The notes: generated by a model from the sequence alone, not told the origin. 64,000 nt of DNA from Streptomyces sp. 71268 (GCF_029392895.1 NZ_CP114200.1:1269501-1333500); one strand, 5' to 3'; shown: positions 24,276 to 33,354, counted from the first letter of the stretch. Program-made: numbers and translations.

Positions 24276-25741
24276 GACCCGCCCACACCCGGCCCACCGG
24301 CGCCCCCGGCCCCCGCGCCCGCCCCGCCCGCCGTCGTAGGACCGGCGGCCGTACGCTGCCCCGCGCGGCCCGAGGCCGTACGCACCGGGTCCGCGCCATC
24401 CGCGACCGCGCGCGGCCGGGCCCCGCCGGCGGCCAACCGGTCGCGCGCCGCGCCACCGGGTGGATCGCCGAGCCGAGCCGCCGGCTCGGGCCGCTGGCCG
24501 AGGACCGTCGCGTACACCCGCGCCATGTGCGCCACCACGCGGCGTACGTCATGGCGCTCGCGCGCGTGCCGCCGCGCCCGCGCGCCGAGCAGCTCACGCC
24601 GGGCCGGGTCGGCCAACAGGGCGGCGACGGTGCGGGCGAGCGCGCCCGGGTTGGCGGGCGGGGCCAGGCAGTGCGGGGCGTGGCCGGGTGGCAGGCTCTC
24701 GCGGGCGCCGGTCACGTCGGTGAGCACGACCGGCCGGCCGCAGGCCATCGCCTCCAGCGGCGCCAGGGCCATCCCCTCCCAGCGGGAGGGGAGCACCACC
24801 AGGTCGGCCGCGGCGTACCAGCGCGCGGGGTCGCGCGTGGCGCCGGCGAAGCGGACGCCGGGCGGCGCCGCGCCGCGCAGGGCGGCGGCGTCCGGGCCGT
24901 CGCCGACCAGGACCAGATGCGCGCCGGGCACCCGGGCCGCGATCCGGGGCCACGCCGCCACCAGCACGTCCTGGCCCTTCTGTCGGCACAGCCGCCCCAC
25001 GCACACCACGAGGGGCGCGTCCGCCGGCACGTCGCGCAGGGCTGGCAGGGCGGCGCGGGCCGCGCGCCGCGCGGCGGCGTCGGCCGGCGGAAAGCGGTCG
25101 GTGTCCACGCCGTTGGGCACCACCTCCCAGCGGGCCGCGATCCCCTCGGCCACGCCTCGGCGACGCTCGTCCCCGCTCACGCACACCACCCGGGCGGCCC
25201 ACCGCGCGGCGTACCGCTCCCAGCTCACGGCGGCGGCGCGCAGCACGCCGTCGGCCGCGTCGAAGGACCAGGCGTGCGGCTGGTGCAGCGTCGGCACCCG
25301 GCCGCGCACCGCGAGCCGCCCCGCCAGGCCGGCCTTGGCGCTGTGCGTGTGCACCAGGTCGGGGTCCACCTCGCGGACGAGCCGGGCCAGGCGCGCGGTC
25401 TCGGCGACCAGCCCGGGCCCGGGGGCGCGGCGTGCCGGCCAGCACAGCACTTCGGCCCCGGCCGCCGCGGCGGCGGCGGCCAGCGTGCCGCCCGGTGGGC
25501 AGGCGAGCACCGGGCGCAGCCCGTCGGCGCGTTGACCACGGATGAGATCGGTGACCACCTGGGCCACCCCGCCGGACACCGGCTGGGAGACGTGGAGCAC
25601 CGTCAGCGGCGCGCCGGCGCCCTGCCCGGGCGCCCGGTTCGCGCCGGGGACCGCGCGCCGGCCCGGCACGGAGCCCCTACTCGGCATCTGGCCCCCGCGC
25701 GGCGAGCGGTCGTCTCGTGGCGGGTGATTGTCTTGCGGCAC
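24272..25741 (-). CDS. GT4 glycosyltransferase, first gene of the polysaccharide operon
   Basis: This 489-aa GT-B enzyme begins with a basic, disordered 45 residues, then LTVLHVSQPVSGGVAQVVTD. It contains VHTHSAKAGLAGRLA, VVCVGRLCRQKGQD (about residue 253) and SRWEGMALAPLEAMACGRPV (about 323), the GT4 E-x7-E site. Start GTG 25741 is the first candidate; ATG 25687 is an alternative inside the disordered part. It is divergent from cslA across 230 bp of less G+C-rich DNA that must contain both promoters. Confidence 0.9.
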   Translation of the reverse strand: MPQDNHPPRDDRSPRGGQMPSRGSVPGRRAVPGANRAPGQGAGAPLTVLHVSQPVSGGVAQVVTDLIRGQRADGLRPVLACPPGGTLAAAAAAAGAEVLCWPARRAPGPGLVAETARLARLVREVDPDLVHTHSAKAGLAGRLAVRGRVPTLHQPHAWSFDAADGVLRAAAVSWERYAARWAARVVCVSGDERRRGVAEGIAARWEVVPNGVDTDRFPPADAAARRAARAALPALRDVPADAPLVVCVGRLCRQKGQDVLVAAWPRIAARVPGAHLVLVGDGPDAAALRGAAPPGVRFAGATRDPARWYAAADLVVLPSRWEGMALAPLEAMACGRPVVLTDVTGARESLPPGHAPHCLAPPANPGALARTVAALLADPARRELLGARARRHARERHDVRRVVAHMARVYATVLGQRPEPAARLGDPPGGAARDRLAAGGARPRAVADGADPVRTASGRAGQRTAAGPTTAGGAGAGAGGAGGPGVGGS

Positions 25742-25971
25742 GCACGGCTCCCCAACAGCGGTTCTCAGCGGTGGCGTGGCTCCGGAATGTACGGAGCTGA
25801 GGGGGCCACACCATGGCAGAAAGCCAAAACCAATTCACGCGAGACGCGCGCAGATAGGCCGACAGTGTGACTTTCTGTTCCTCACTCATTTAGCGCCCGA
25901 GAGCACGGCGCGCCGATCATCCGATATAAGCCGATCCCGGCCACGTCGTTGTTACGGTCCTTTTCTGTCGA

Positions 25972-28788
25972 ATGAGACGACGAGTAGACCAAATGGGCTA
26001 TCGCTGCCGCGAGGTAGCTCGTGGCTCGTTTCTGCGGGAGGCCGCGTTGGCTGCGTACAGCCGTGTCAGTGCGTCAGCGAAAAATGCCAGGAAAAACGAT
26101 GCCGTCCCCCGGCCCAAGAAGAAGGTGCGCGGGGGCCGTAAGCGAGAAGCCGGCGAATCCGCCCGCGCCAGCGAAAAGGCGGGCGCCACCCACACCGCCG
26201 CGCGCGCGAAAGGCGGCAAGGCCGCGCCCCGGGCCGCCCGGCGCAGCGCCAGCGAACCCGTCGACTCCAGCGGTGTCAACAAGCCCACCGGGGCCAGCCC
26301 ACCAGCCGACACCGGCCCCCCGGTCGAACCCGTCGCCGCTGGTGGCGGCGGTGACCCCGGACACCAGCCACCGCCACCCGCGACGGCACAGGACGCTGCC
26401 CCCGCCCCCGCGACCACGCGCGAGGAAGCCGCCCCGACCCACGGTCAGGCGGACGACACGACCGACCGGCAAACCGAACCGGCCACCGCGGAATCGAGCG
26501 ACCCGGAAACCAGCAACACGGAAACCGGCGACGCGGAAACCAGCGACGCGAACTCGGCCGGTACGACACCGACGGACGCGGATTCCCACGACACGGAATC
26601 CGCCCGCGCGCAAACCACCGACGCGGAATTCCACCCGTGCGCGGAGAAAACGCACCCGGACGACACGGCCGACCCGAACCACACACCCGCCACGGACGAC
26701 CCGCCCCCATCGGACGGCGCGCGAAACACCAATGCCGGAAACGACGCCGGCGACCCGAACGCGACGGACAACGCACAAAGCCCGGACGGCGCGGACGACA
26801 CGGACGGCACGGACGACACGGACGACACGGACGGCGCGAACGACGCGGGAAACACGGGCGATACCAGCCGCACCGGCGGCGACGCGGGGGGTTCGCCCTC
26901 CGAACAGCCCCCCGCACAGCCCCCCGAGCGAACCCCCGCGCCACGCTACGACTACGACCGCTACAGCCAGTTGGCGGGCCCGCTGACGGAGCCGGCGGCG
27001 GACGCCCCGTACCGGGTGCGCTACCGCAGCCTGCTGGCCCAGGAGCCGCACCGGGTGCGGGCCGCGCTGCTGCTGTCGGCGGCGCCCACCGTCTCGGCGA
27101 TCCTGCTGGTCTGGCTGCTGCGGCCGGAGCACTGGGTGCACCGCGACTACGTCTCCTGGTGGGAGACCGCGGCCGACACCGTGATGCTGGTGGCCATCGG
27201 GCTGATCGAGGTGTTTCGGCTGTTCACGGTGGTCTCCAACGCCCATGCCACGCTCGTGGCCCGGGACCCGATCCCGGTGCCCGCCGCGCCCGGCACCAGG
27301 GTGGCGTTCCTGACCAGCTTCGTCCCCGGCAAGGAGCCGGTGGCGATGGTACGGGCCACGCTCGAGGCGGCGACACGGCTGCGGCACCCGGGCCTCGTGG
27401 ACGTGTGGCTGCTCGACGAGGGTGACGACGCGGAGATCAAGGAGCTGTGCGCGAAACTCGGCGTACGCCACTTCTCGCGCAAGGGCGTGGCCCGCTGGAA
27501 CCAGCCCACGGGCGCCTTCCGGGCCAAGACCAAGCACGGGAACTACAACTCCTGGTTGGACGCGCACGGCGACGCCTACGAATTCATGGCGTGCGTGGAC
27601 ACCGACCACGTGCCGCTGCCGAACTTCCTGGAGCGCATGCTCGGCTACTTCCGCGACCCGGACGTCGCGTTCGTCGTCGGCCCGCAGGTCTACGGGAACT
27701 ACGACGCGGCCGTCACCAAGGCGGCGGAAAGCCAGCAGTTCCTCTTCCACGCGCTCATCCAGCGCGCCGGAAACGCCTACGACGGGGCCATGTTCGTCGG
27801 CACCAACAACGCCGTTCGCATCAGCGCGCTCAAGGGCATCGGCGGGCTGTACGACTCCATCACCGAGGACATGGCGACCGGCTTCGAACTGCACCGTACG
27901 CGCAATCCGGAGACGGGCAACAAATGGCGTTCGGTGTACACGCCCGACGTGTTGGCCGTCGGCGAGGGTCCCACCGCGTGGACCGATTTCTTCACCCAGC
28001 AACTGCGGTGGAGCCGGGGCACGTACGAAACGGTGCTCAAGCAGTACTGGCGCGGCATTCCCACGCTGCCCCCGGGAAAGCTGCTCAACTACTCGCTGCT
28101 GGTCACCTTCTACCCCATGTCCGCGCTCAACTGGATGCTCTCCGCCCTTTCCTGCACCCTGTTCCTGGGACTGGGCGCGTCGGGCGTCCAGATCTCCTCC
28201 GAGATCTGGCTGATGCTCTACAGCGACGCGGCGGCCCTCCAGATCGGCCTGTACATCTGGAACCGCAAGCACAACGTCAGCCCGCACGAGCCGAGCGGCT
28301 CCTCCGGCACGGCCGGCATGGCGCTCTCGGCGATCTCCGCGCCGATCTACGCGAAGTCGCTGTGCGACGCGGTGCTGCGGCGCAAGAGCCGGTTCGTGGT
28401 GACGCCCAAGGGCGACTCGTCCAGCCCCGACCGGCTGGCCACCTTCCGCATCCACCTGCTGTGGGCCGTCGTCTTCGGCGGCTCGCTCCTGGCGGCACCG
28501 TTCCTGGGCCACACCCACGTGGCCATGTGCGTCTGGGCGTTCCTCGCGGTGCTGCTCTGCCTGGCCACGCCGGCACTGTGGTACGGCGGGCTGCTGCGCG
28601 AGCGGCGCGCCCCACGGCCGGGCGCCGCCACCCTCCCGGCGGCCCGCGCCGACAGTTCCGCGACCCCGACACCCACCACGGAGGCGCCCAGGACCACCAC
28701 CACGGCAACGGCGCAAGACGCCGCGACGGCAGACGTCACGACGGCAGACGTCACGACGGCAGACAAGGACTCGCTGTGCGCTACATGA
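25972..28788 (+). CDS. cslA: Cellulose-synthase-like GT2 with long charged N-terminal extension
   Basis: A processive membrane glycosyltransferase that makes a beta-glucan exported at hyphal tips (known for S. coelicolor CslA). Catalytic motifs: DEGDD (about 482), DTDHVP (about 543), SITEDMATG (TED, about 630) and QQLRWSRGT (QxxRW, about 676). Helices flank the catalytic block (two near 360-420, several from 700 to 880). From residue 325 on it tracks S. coelicolor CslA as I recall it. Before that is a roughly 320-residue disordered region: Lys/Arg-rich at 35-90, then Asp/Thr/Glu-rich with DT repeats. The start is uncertain: ATG 25972 lacks a ribosome site, while TTG 26047 has GGGAGG 5 nt ahead. 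Confidence 0.92.
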   Translation: MRRRVDQMGYRCREVARGSFLREAALAAYSRVSASAKNARKNDAVPRPKKKVRGGRKREAGESARASEKAGATHTAARAKGGKAAPRAARRSASEPVDSSGVNKPTGASPPADTGPPVEPVAAGGGGDPGHQPPPPATAQDAAPAPATTREEAAPTHGQADDTTDRQTEPATAESSDPETSNTETGDAETSDANSAGTTPTDADSHDTESARAQTTDAEFHPCAEKTHPDDTADPNHTPATDDPPPSDGARNTNAGNDAGDPNATDNAQSPDGADDTDGTDDTDDTDGANDAGNTGDTSRTGGDAGGSPSEQPPAQPPERTPAPRYDYDRYSQLAGPLTEPAADAPYRVRYRSLLAQEPHRVRAALLLSAAPTVSAILLVWLLRPEHWVHRDYVSWWETAADTVMLVAIGLIEVFRLFTVVSNAHATLVARDPIPVPAAPGTRVAFLTSFVPGKEPVAMVRATLEAATRLRHPGLVDVWLLDEGDDAEIKELCAKLGVRHFSRKGVARWNQPTGAFRAKTKHGNYNSWLDAHGDAYEFMACVDTDHVPLPNFLERMLGYFRDPDVAFVVGPQVYGNYDAAVTKAAESQQFLFHALIQRAGNAYDGAMFVGTNNAVRISALKGIGGLYDSITEDMATGFELHRTRNPETGNKWRSVYTPDVLAVGEGPTAWTDFFTQQLRWSRGTYETVLKQYWRGIPTLPPGKLLNYSLLVTFYPMSALNWMLSALSCTLFLGLGASGVQISSEIWLMLYSDAAALQIGLYIWNRKHNVSPHEPSGSSGTAGMALSAISAPIYAKSLCDAVLRRKSRFVVTPKGDSSSPDRLATFRIHLLWAVVFGGSLLAAPFLGHTHVAMCVWAFLAVLLCLATPALWYGGLLRERRAPRPGAATLPAARADSSATPTPTTEAPRTTTTATAQDAATADVTTADVTTADKDSLCAT

Positions 28789-30719
28789 TCACCCCACGGG
28801 CCCGGACCACCGCCATGGGCGTCACGGCCATGGTCGTACTGGCCGGCCTCAACGCCCCCGCCGCCGTGAGCTACGCGGAGCGGACCTACCACGCGTACAA
28901 GATCAACCAACCCGGCTACAAGGCCCAGTACGGGCACTGGGACCTGCTCTCGGTGCCGGAGAAGTACCGGGTGCGGGCCATCCACGCGGCCCTGCTGCGC
29001 TCCGGCAAGGTGCTCCTGATCGCCGGTTCGGGCAACGACCAGAAGCGGTTCGACGCCGGGACGTTCGACACCCTGCTGTGGGACCCGGCCAAGGACACCT
29101 TCAAGCTGATCCCCACGCCCGAGGACCTGTTCTGCGGCGGCCACTCGCAACTGCCGGGCGGCAACATGCTGGTGGCCGGCGGCACGGCGCGCTACGAGGT
29201 CCTGGAGGGCGAGGTCGAGCGGGCCGCCGGTCCGATGCTGGTGAAGAACGAGGACCCGGACCGGGCCCGCCGCTTCGCCAAGGGCACCGTCTTCCGCGCC
29301 CCCGACGGCAAGCGTTACCGGGCCACCCGCGCCTTCCGCGTGGACGCCGCCAAGAAGGTGCCCAAGAAGGACAAGAACGGCAAGCGCAAGGGCGGCGAGG
29401 TCACCGTCGTCGCCAGCGAGACCCGGGTCTTCGTCGAGTCGGTGAAGAAGGGCAAGTCCGGCCTCCGGAGCAAGCCCGCGCAGTACGCCATCAAGGGCCT
29501 CACGGGCCAGGCGGCGCGGGACGTCTACGGCCTGGCACAGGCCATGACCCTCGACAAGCAGGACTACCAGGGCATCAACGCGGCCTACGAGTTCGATCCG
29601 GAGTCCGAGCGCTACATCCCGGTCGACCCGATGGACGAGAGCCGCTGGTACCCGACGCTGGTCACCCTCGGGGACGGGCGGGTGCTGGCCGTCTCCGGCC
29701 TGGACGACGTCGGCCAGATCATCAACGGCATCAACGAGATCTACGACCCGAAGACCAGGAAGTGGTCCAAGGCCCCACGCCGCTACTTCCCGACCTACCC
29801 GGCGCTCTTCCTCACCAAGGGCGGCAAACTCTTCTACTCCGGCTCCAACGCCGGTTACGGGCCGGCGAAGAAGGGCCGCGTGCCGGGCCTGTGGGACCTG
29901 CGCCGCAACACCTTCCAGCGGGTGCCCGGGCTCACCGACACCGACCAGACCGAGACCTCCACCTCGGTGCTCCTGCCACCGGCGCAGGACCAGAAGGTGA
30001 TGATCCTCGGCGGGGGCGGCGTCGGGGAGTCGAAGAAGTCCACGCCCCGTACGGCCGTCGTCGACCTGAACAAGAGCCCGCAGCGTTACGTCAAGGGCCC
30101 CGACCTGCCGCAGGGCACGCGCTACCTGTCGAGCGTGATCCTGCCGGACGACACGGTGTTCACCACCGGCGGCTCCAGCGACTACCGGGGCAAGGGCGAC
30201 AGCGACGTCCACAAGGCCCAGATCTACTCGCCGCGCACCAACTCCTTCGAGAAGGCGGCCGACCCGACCGTGGGCCGCAACTACCACTCGTCGGCGCTGC
30301 TGCTCCCCGACGGCCGGGTCGCCACCTTCGGCTCCGACCCGCTCTACGCCGACCGGGCCAACACCCAGCCGGGCACCTTCGAGCGCCGGGTGGAGATCTA
30401 CAGCCCGCCGTACCTGTACGCCAAGGACCGCCCCGCGCTCGGCGCCGGCCCCAAGGAACTCCGACGCGGCGGCCGGGCCACCTTCCAGACCCGCCACCCG
30501 GAGCGCGTCACCCACGCCAAGCTCATGCGGCCCAGCGCCGTCACGCACACCACGGACGTCGAGCAGCGCTCCATCCAACTCGGTGTCAAGCACCACAAGG
30601 ACTCGGTCACCCTCTCGATCCCCGACGACCGCACCCTGACCCCGCCCGGCTGGTACATGCTCTTCGTCACCAACTCCGAGGGCGTCCCCTCCGTCGCCAA
30701 GTGGGTCCACCTGCCCTGA
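28776..30719 (+). CDS. glxA: Copper radical oxidase of the galactose-oxidase fold
   Basis: A 647-aa membrane-anchored (helix near residues 12-32) extracellular oxidase. Visible site residues: Cys120 in DLFCGGHSQL and Tyr292 in SRWYPTL (the expected thioether-linked pair, with Trp291 next to it), Tyr503-His504 in GRNYHSS, and His591 in AVTHTTDVEQRS. These match S. coelicolor/lividans GlxA as I recall it, which works with CslA in glucan deposition and morphogenesis. GTG 28776 has AAGGA 6 nt upstream and overlaps the cslA stop by 13 nt; ATG 28785 is the alternative. Co-translation with cslA supports joint action. A Lys-rich stretch lies near 190-230. Confidence 0.95.
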   Translation: MRYMITPRARTTAMGVTAMVVLAGLNAPAAVSYAERTYHAYKINQPGYKAQYGHWDLLSVPEKYRVRAIHAALLRSGKVLLIAGSGNDQKRFDAGTFDTLLWDPAKDTFKLIPTPEDLFCGGHSQLPGGNMLVAGGTARYEVLEGEVERAAGPMLVKNEDPDRARRFAKGTVFRAPDGKRYRATRAFRVDAAKKVPKKDKNGKRKGGEVTVVASETRVFVESVKKGKSGLRSKPAQYAIKGLTGQAARDVYGLAQAMTLDKQDYQGINAAYEFDPESERYIPVDPMDESRWYPTLVTLGDGRVLAVSGLDDVGQIINGINEIYDPKTRKWSKAPRRYFPTYPALFLTKGGKLFYSGSNAGYGPAKKGRVPGLWDLRRNTFQRVPGLTDTDQTETSTSVLLPPAQDQKVMILGGGGVGESKKSTPRTAVVDLNKSPQRYVKGPDLPQGTRYLSSVILPDDTVFTTGGSSDYRGKGDSDVHKAQIYSPRTNSFEKAADPTVGRNYHSSALLLPDGRVATFGSDPLYADRANTQPGTFERRVEIYSPPYLYAKDRPALGAGPKELRRGGRATFQTRHPERVTHAKLMRPSAVTHTTDVEQRSIQLGVKHHKDSVTLSIPDDRTLTPPGWYMLFVTNSEGVPSVAKWVHLP

Positions 30720-30743
30720 CCTCCACCTCACCACGCGTCACCC

Positions 30744-30772
30744 GGCGCCCCGACCTCGTCGGCCGGGGCGCC
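30744..30772 (+). terminator. Hairpin after glxA
   Basis: GGCGCCCCG (30744-30752) pairs with CGGGGCGCC (30764-30772), extended inward by GACC/GGCC-type pairing. It lies 24 bp after the glxA stop and would end the cslA-glxA transcript before the small ORF. Confidence 0.7.
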
Positions 30773-30902
30773 GCGGCGTGGCCTCGGCATGCCCTTCCCA
30801 CTGAATCGTTGGAAGAATGGCGTGACCTGCCCCGCTCGCGCGCGTTCTCCACAGCGGTACGTGCCCGCGACGGGCGCGCGGAACGCGTAAGGGGCAACCC
30901 CC

Positions 30903-31055
30903 ATGAATTGGTTCATGAAGCTGCTCAACTACGTGCTGCGACGTTGGCCACAGCACGAAGTTCGGCAGGTTGCGCTGCAGCTCATCGCCATGGCCATCGC
31001 TGTACTCGCCCTGTTGACCACCCTCGCCATCGGGTTGGCGAACGCGGCGAACTAG
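30903..31055 (+). CDS. Small single-span membrane ORF (50 aa)
   Basis: ATG 30903, with AAGGGG about 9 nt upstream, opens a 50-codon frame ending TAG. The protein has an amphipathic basic N-half (MNWFMKLLNYVLRRWPQHEV) and a hydrophobic helix (about residues 25-46, LQLIAMAIAVLALLTTLAIG). About three quarters of codons end in G or C. I recognise no family. It sits alone between the glxA terminator and a second hairpin, next to the GH6 gene. It may be an accessory of the glucan machinery or an independent small membrane protein. Confidence 0.5.
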   Translation: MNWFMKLLNYVLRRWPQHEVRQVALQLIAMAIAVLALLTTLAIGLANAAN

Positions 31056-31076
31056 CGGAAGTTGTCCGCAACCCAA

Positions 31077-31117
31077 CGGACCTACTCGGCCTCCGTGCGA
31101 AGTCGAGTAGGCGTCCG
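31077..31117 (+). terminator. Hairpin after the small membrane ORF
   Basis: CCTACTCG (31081-31088) pairs with CGAGTAGG (31104-31111), and the outer CGGA/TCCG bases extend the stem with a small bulge. It begins 22 bp after the small-ORF stop. Confidence 0.6.
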
Positions 31118-31128
31118 ATGGCAGTGAG

Positions 31129-31207
31129 CCCCGCAGTCGCGGGGAGCGGCTAGGCACCAGGTGGCGGTACGCCCACCGAATCGGGAGCACCCCCGCTTTC
31201 GCGGGGC
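31129..31207. other. Two similar stem-loops 62 bp apart
   Basis: CCCCGC-AGTC-GCGGGG (31129-31144) and CCCCGC-TTTC-GCGGGG (31191-31206) share stem sequence and loop size. The 62-bp period is close to that of type I-E CRISPR repeats, but there are only two, the flanks agree poorly and no cas gene is near. They may be tandem terminators for the converging GH6 gene. Function undetermined. Confidence 0.5.
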
Positions 31208-31307
31208 ACGCTTCCGCCCGACAAGGCGCACGCGCGCCGAGCCGGGCATCCTGCGAACCCTAACGAAACAGCGCACCAGTGGTTGTGGTCCGCCCGCCGC
31301 GCAGCGG

Positions 31308-32567
31308 CTACCCGCCCGCGTTGCGCGCCAGCTCCAGCGCGTAGGAGGGCCACCACTGTCCCGCCGGTGGGCCGCCGCGGCAGGTGCCGTCGGACTCGCC
31401 GGGGCGCTTGATCCAGAGGTAGGCGTCCACGCGGGGGCGGCCGGTTCGGGTGGTCGGGGGTTGGCCGATGGCTCGGCCGGGTGGGTTGCACCAGGTGTCG
31501 CCCAGGCCGTCGTCCTCCGCGGGGCCGCGGCCGTTGCGGGAGGTGTCGATGACGAAGTGGGCGCCGTCGAGGAGGTGGGAGAGCCGGTAGCCGTAGTCCA
31601 CGCTTGTCCGCGTGGTGTGGAAGTTGGACACGTTCAGCGCGAAGCCGTCCGCGTACGCGATGCCGGCCCGCTGGAGCGAGGGCACCAGACGGGCCGGGTC
31701 GGGGACCCAGCCCGCGTTGCCCGCGTCGAGGTAGACCCGCGTCCCCGGCAGCCCGGAGAGCGTGACCACCGCGTGCCGGAGCAGGTCGAGCCGCTCGCCG
31801 CGTAGTTCGGCCGGTACGCAGCCTTCGACCACCTGGGCCACCGCGTCCGGCTCCAGGATCACCAGCGCCTCGCGGTCGCCGATGCCGGCGGCCAGGTCGT
31901 GCGCCCACCGCCGGTAGGCGGCGCCGTCGGGCGCGCCGCCCGCCGAGTGGTTGCCGCAGTCCCGGTACGGGATGTGGTAGCCGACGAGTACCGGCATCCG
32001 CCCGCTCGCCCGGGCGGACTCGGTGACGCGGTGGGCCTTCTGTCGCGGCTCGTCGCCGATCCACTCCGCGGTCGGCTGGTCCGCGAGGACCCGGAGCAGC
32101 CTCGCCTCGGCCAACCGGCCCTCGGCGCGCCAGGCCCGTACCTGGCGGGCCGCGGCGCTGCTCGGGTCGTGCCACAACTCACCCGAGAGGCCGTCCGGAT
32201 CCTGGTCCGGATCCGGGTTCCAGCCCGGGTCCGAGTCCCAGCCCGGGTTCGGGGTCCAGTCCGGGCCCGGGTCCTCGGTCCGCTCCGCGCGCAGCGCTGG
32301 GTCGGCCTGGTCGGGCCGATCGGCTGGGGCGGTCGGGCGGGCGTCGGTCGGGCCGTCGGCGGGCGGTGGGGCGGGGGTGTTCGGGCGCGGGTCGGCGGGC
32401 TGCGGGGCGGAGGCCGCGGCCGGGTGCGGGTCGGCCACGGGTGGCGGTGCCGGGGCTGCCACGTCGTGCGGCAGACAGCCGCCGAGCGCGAGGACCAGTG
32501 CCGCGATCCCGCCGGCCGCCGCCGCACCGCGCCATGCCGACGGCCGAGGCCGGTCTACCTGTCTCAC
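31308..32567 (-). CDS. cslZ: GH6 family beta-glucanase lipoprotein
   Basis: This 419-aa protein has a lipoprotein signal with lipobox LGGC (Cys near residue 30), an Asp/Pro-rich linker, and a GH6 domain (about 120-415). GH6 marks are VLVGYHIPYRDCGNHSAGG (about 193), LVILEPDAVAQV (conserved Asp, about 238), AGNAGWVPDP and WIKRPGESDGTCRGGP (catalytic-base region near the C-terminus). It would hydrolyse beta-1,4-glucan at the outer membrane face. GTG 32567 has an AAGGGAG site. A GH6 gene next to cslA-glxA is the cslZ arrangement known from S. coelicolor; the symbol is by analogy. Here it converges on the cslA-glxA unit. Confidence 0.85.
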   Translation of the reverse strand: MRQVDRPRPSAWRGAAAAGGIAALVLALGGCLPHDVAAPAPPPVADPHPAAASAPQPADPRPNTPAPPPADGPTDARPTAPADRPDQADPALRAERTEDPGPDWTPNPGWDSDPGWNPDPDQDPDGLSGELWHDPSSAAARQVRAWRAEGRLAEARLLRVLADQPTAEWIGDEPRQKAHRVTESARASGRMPVLVGYHIPYRDCGNHSAGGAPDGAAYRRWAHDLAAGIGDREALVILEPDAVAQVVEGCVPAELRGERLDLLRHAVVTLSGLPGTRVYLDAGNAGWVPDPARLVPSLQRAGIAYADGFALNVSNFHTTRTSVDYGYRLSHLLDGAHFVIDTSRNGRGPAEDDGLGDTWCNPPGRAIGQPPTTRTGRPRVDAYLWIKRPGESDGTCRGGPPAGQWWPSYALELARNAGG

Positions 32568-32916
32568 CTGGGACTCCCTTGTTCGCACGCGGGCTGGCCG
32601 CACACCGCCGCACGGGCGACCCGATCGGCGTGACGGAACCTCAACCCTTCCCGGGCTCGCGCCGGTCGTCACTCGGGTGCCCGCCAAAGGGCCGATCGGA
32701 GGGGGGCAGCGCCCGGGCGAGCGGCGGCGGCCTCGTGGCCGCGCTCGGTGCGGCGAGCGCGCCCGTACGGCACGGGGCCGCGGGCCCCTCACGCTTCGGT
32801 CGCCCAGGCGCTCCAGCCCAAGCGCTCCAGCCCGGGTGGTCGCCCCTGGTCGGGGGTGGCCGGACGTGGCCGGCGTCTCACCCTGCTGACCAGCGGCGCC
32901 GCGTACCATCGGTCGG
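32568..32916. other. Divergent promoter region of the GH6 and ferredoxin genes
   Basis: 349 bp without a supportable gene. It must hold the promoters of the GH6 lipoprotein (minus) and the 2Fe-2S protein (plus). CAGGCGCTCCAGCC and CAAGCGCTCCAGCC form a near-perfect tandem repeat at about 32807-32834. No clear operator was found. Confidence 0.5.
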
Positions 32917-33354
32917 ATGACGTCCAACGCCGACCGGCGCGCCCCCGAGGCTCGCCGCGCCGCTTCCCGGGCCCCCCGGGCCGCCGCCACCGCCTGCAAG
33001 GTGACCGTCTGCCGTGGCTGCTGCTGCGGTGACGCGCGCAAGGTGCCCGGCGTCGACCACGCCGGGCAGATCGCCCGGCTGCGTGAGGCGGTGGGAGCCT
33101 CGGCGGCGGTGCGCGCTTCGGACTGCCTCGACGTGTGTGACCAGGCCAACGTGATGGTCGTGCAGCCCTCGCCACAGGGTCGGGCGGCGGGCGGGCGGCC
33201 GGTGTGGCTCGGGCTGGTGAACGACGACGACGCGCTGGCCGACATCGGCAGTTGGCTGCGCGCGGGCGGCCCGGGCCTCGCCGAACCGCCCGGCGTGCTC
33301 GACCTCTACGCCTTCACGGTCTCGCGCCGGGTCCGCGAGGCCCTGGAGGACTGA
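32917..33354 (+). CDS. Thioredoxin-like [2Fe-2S] ferredoxin
   Basis: This 145-aa protein has a basic N-terminus (1-25) followed by a thioredoxin-fold ferredoxin domain. Cysteines lie in KVTVCRGCCCGD (about residue 32) and ASDCLDVCDQANVMVV (about 68-72), the two-site ligand pattern of this family. It would carry electrons in the cytosol; the redox partner is not evident. It stands alone on the plus strand, divergent from the GH6 gene. ATG 32917 is the only convincing start. Confidence 0.82.
   Translation: MTSNADRRAPEARRAASRAPRAAATACKVTVCRGCCCGDARKVPGVDHAGQIARLREAVGASAAVRASDCLDVCDQANVMVVQPSPQGRAAGGRPVWLGLVNDDDALADIGSWLRAGGPGLAEPPGVLDLYAFTVSRRVREALED

Noticed and set aside
31129..31207. CRISPR array
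   Set aside because: Only two degenerate repeats, no third copy 62 bp to either side, and no cas gene. Kept as a stem-loop pair only.
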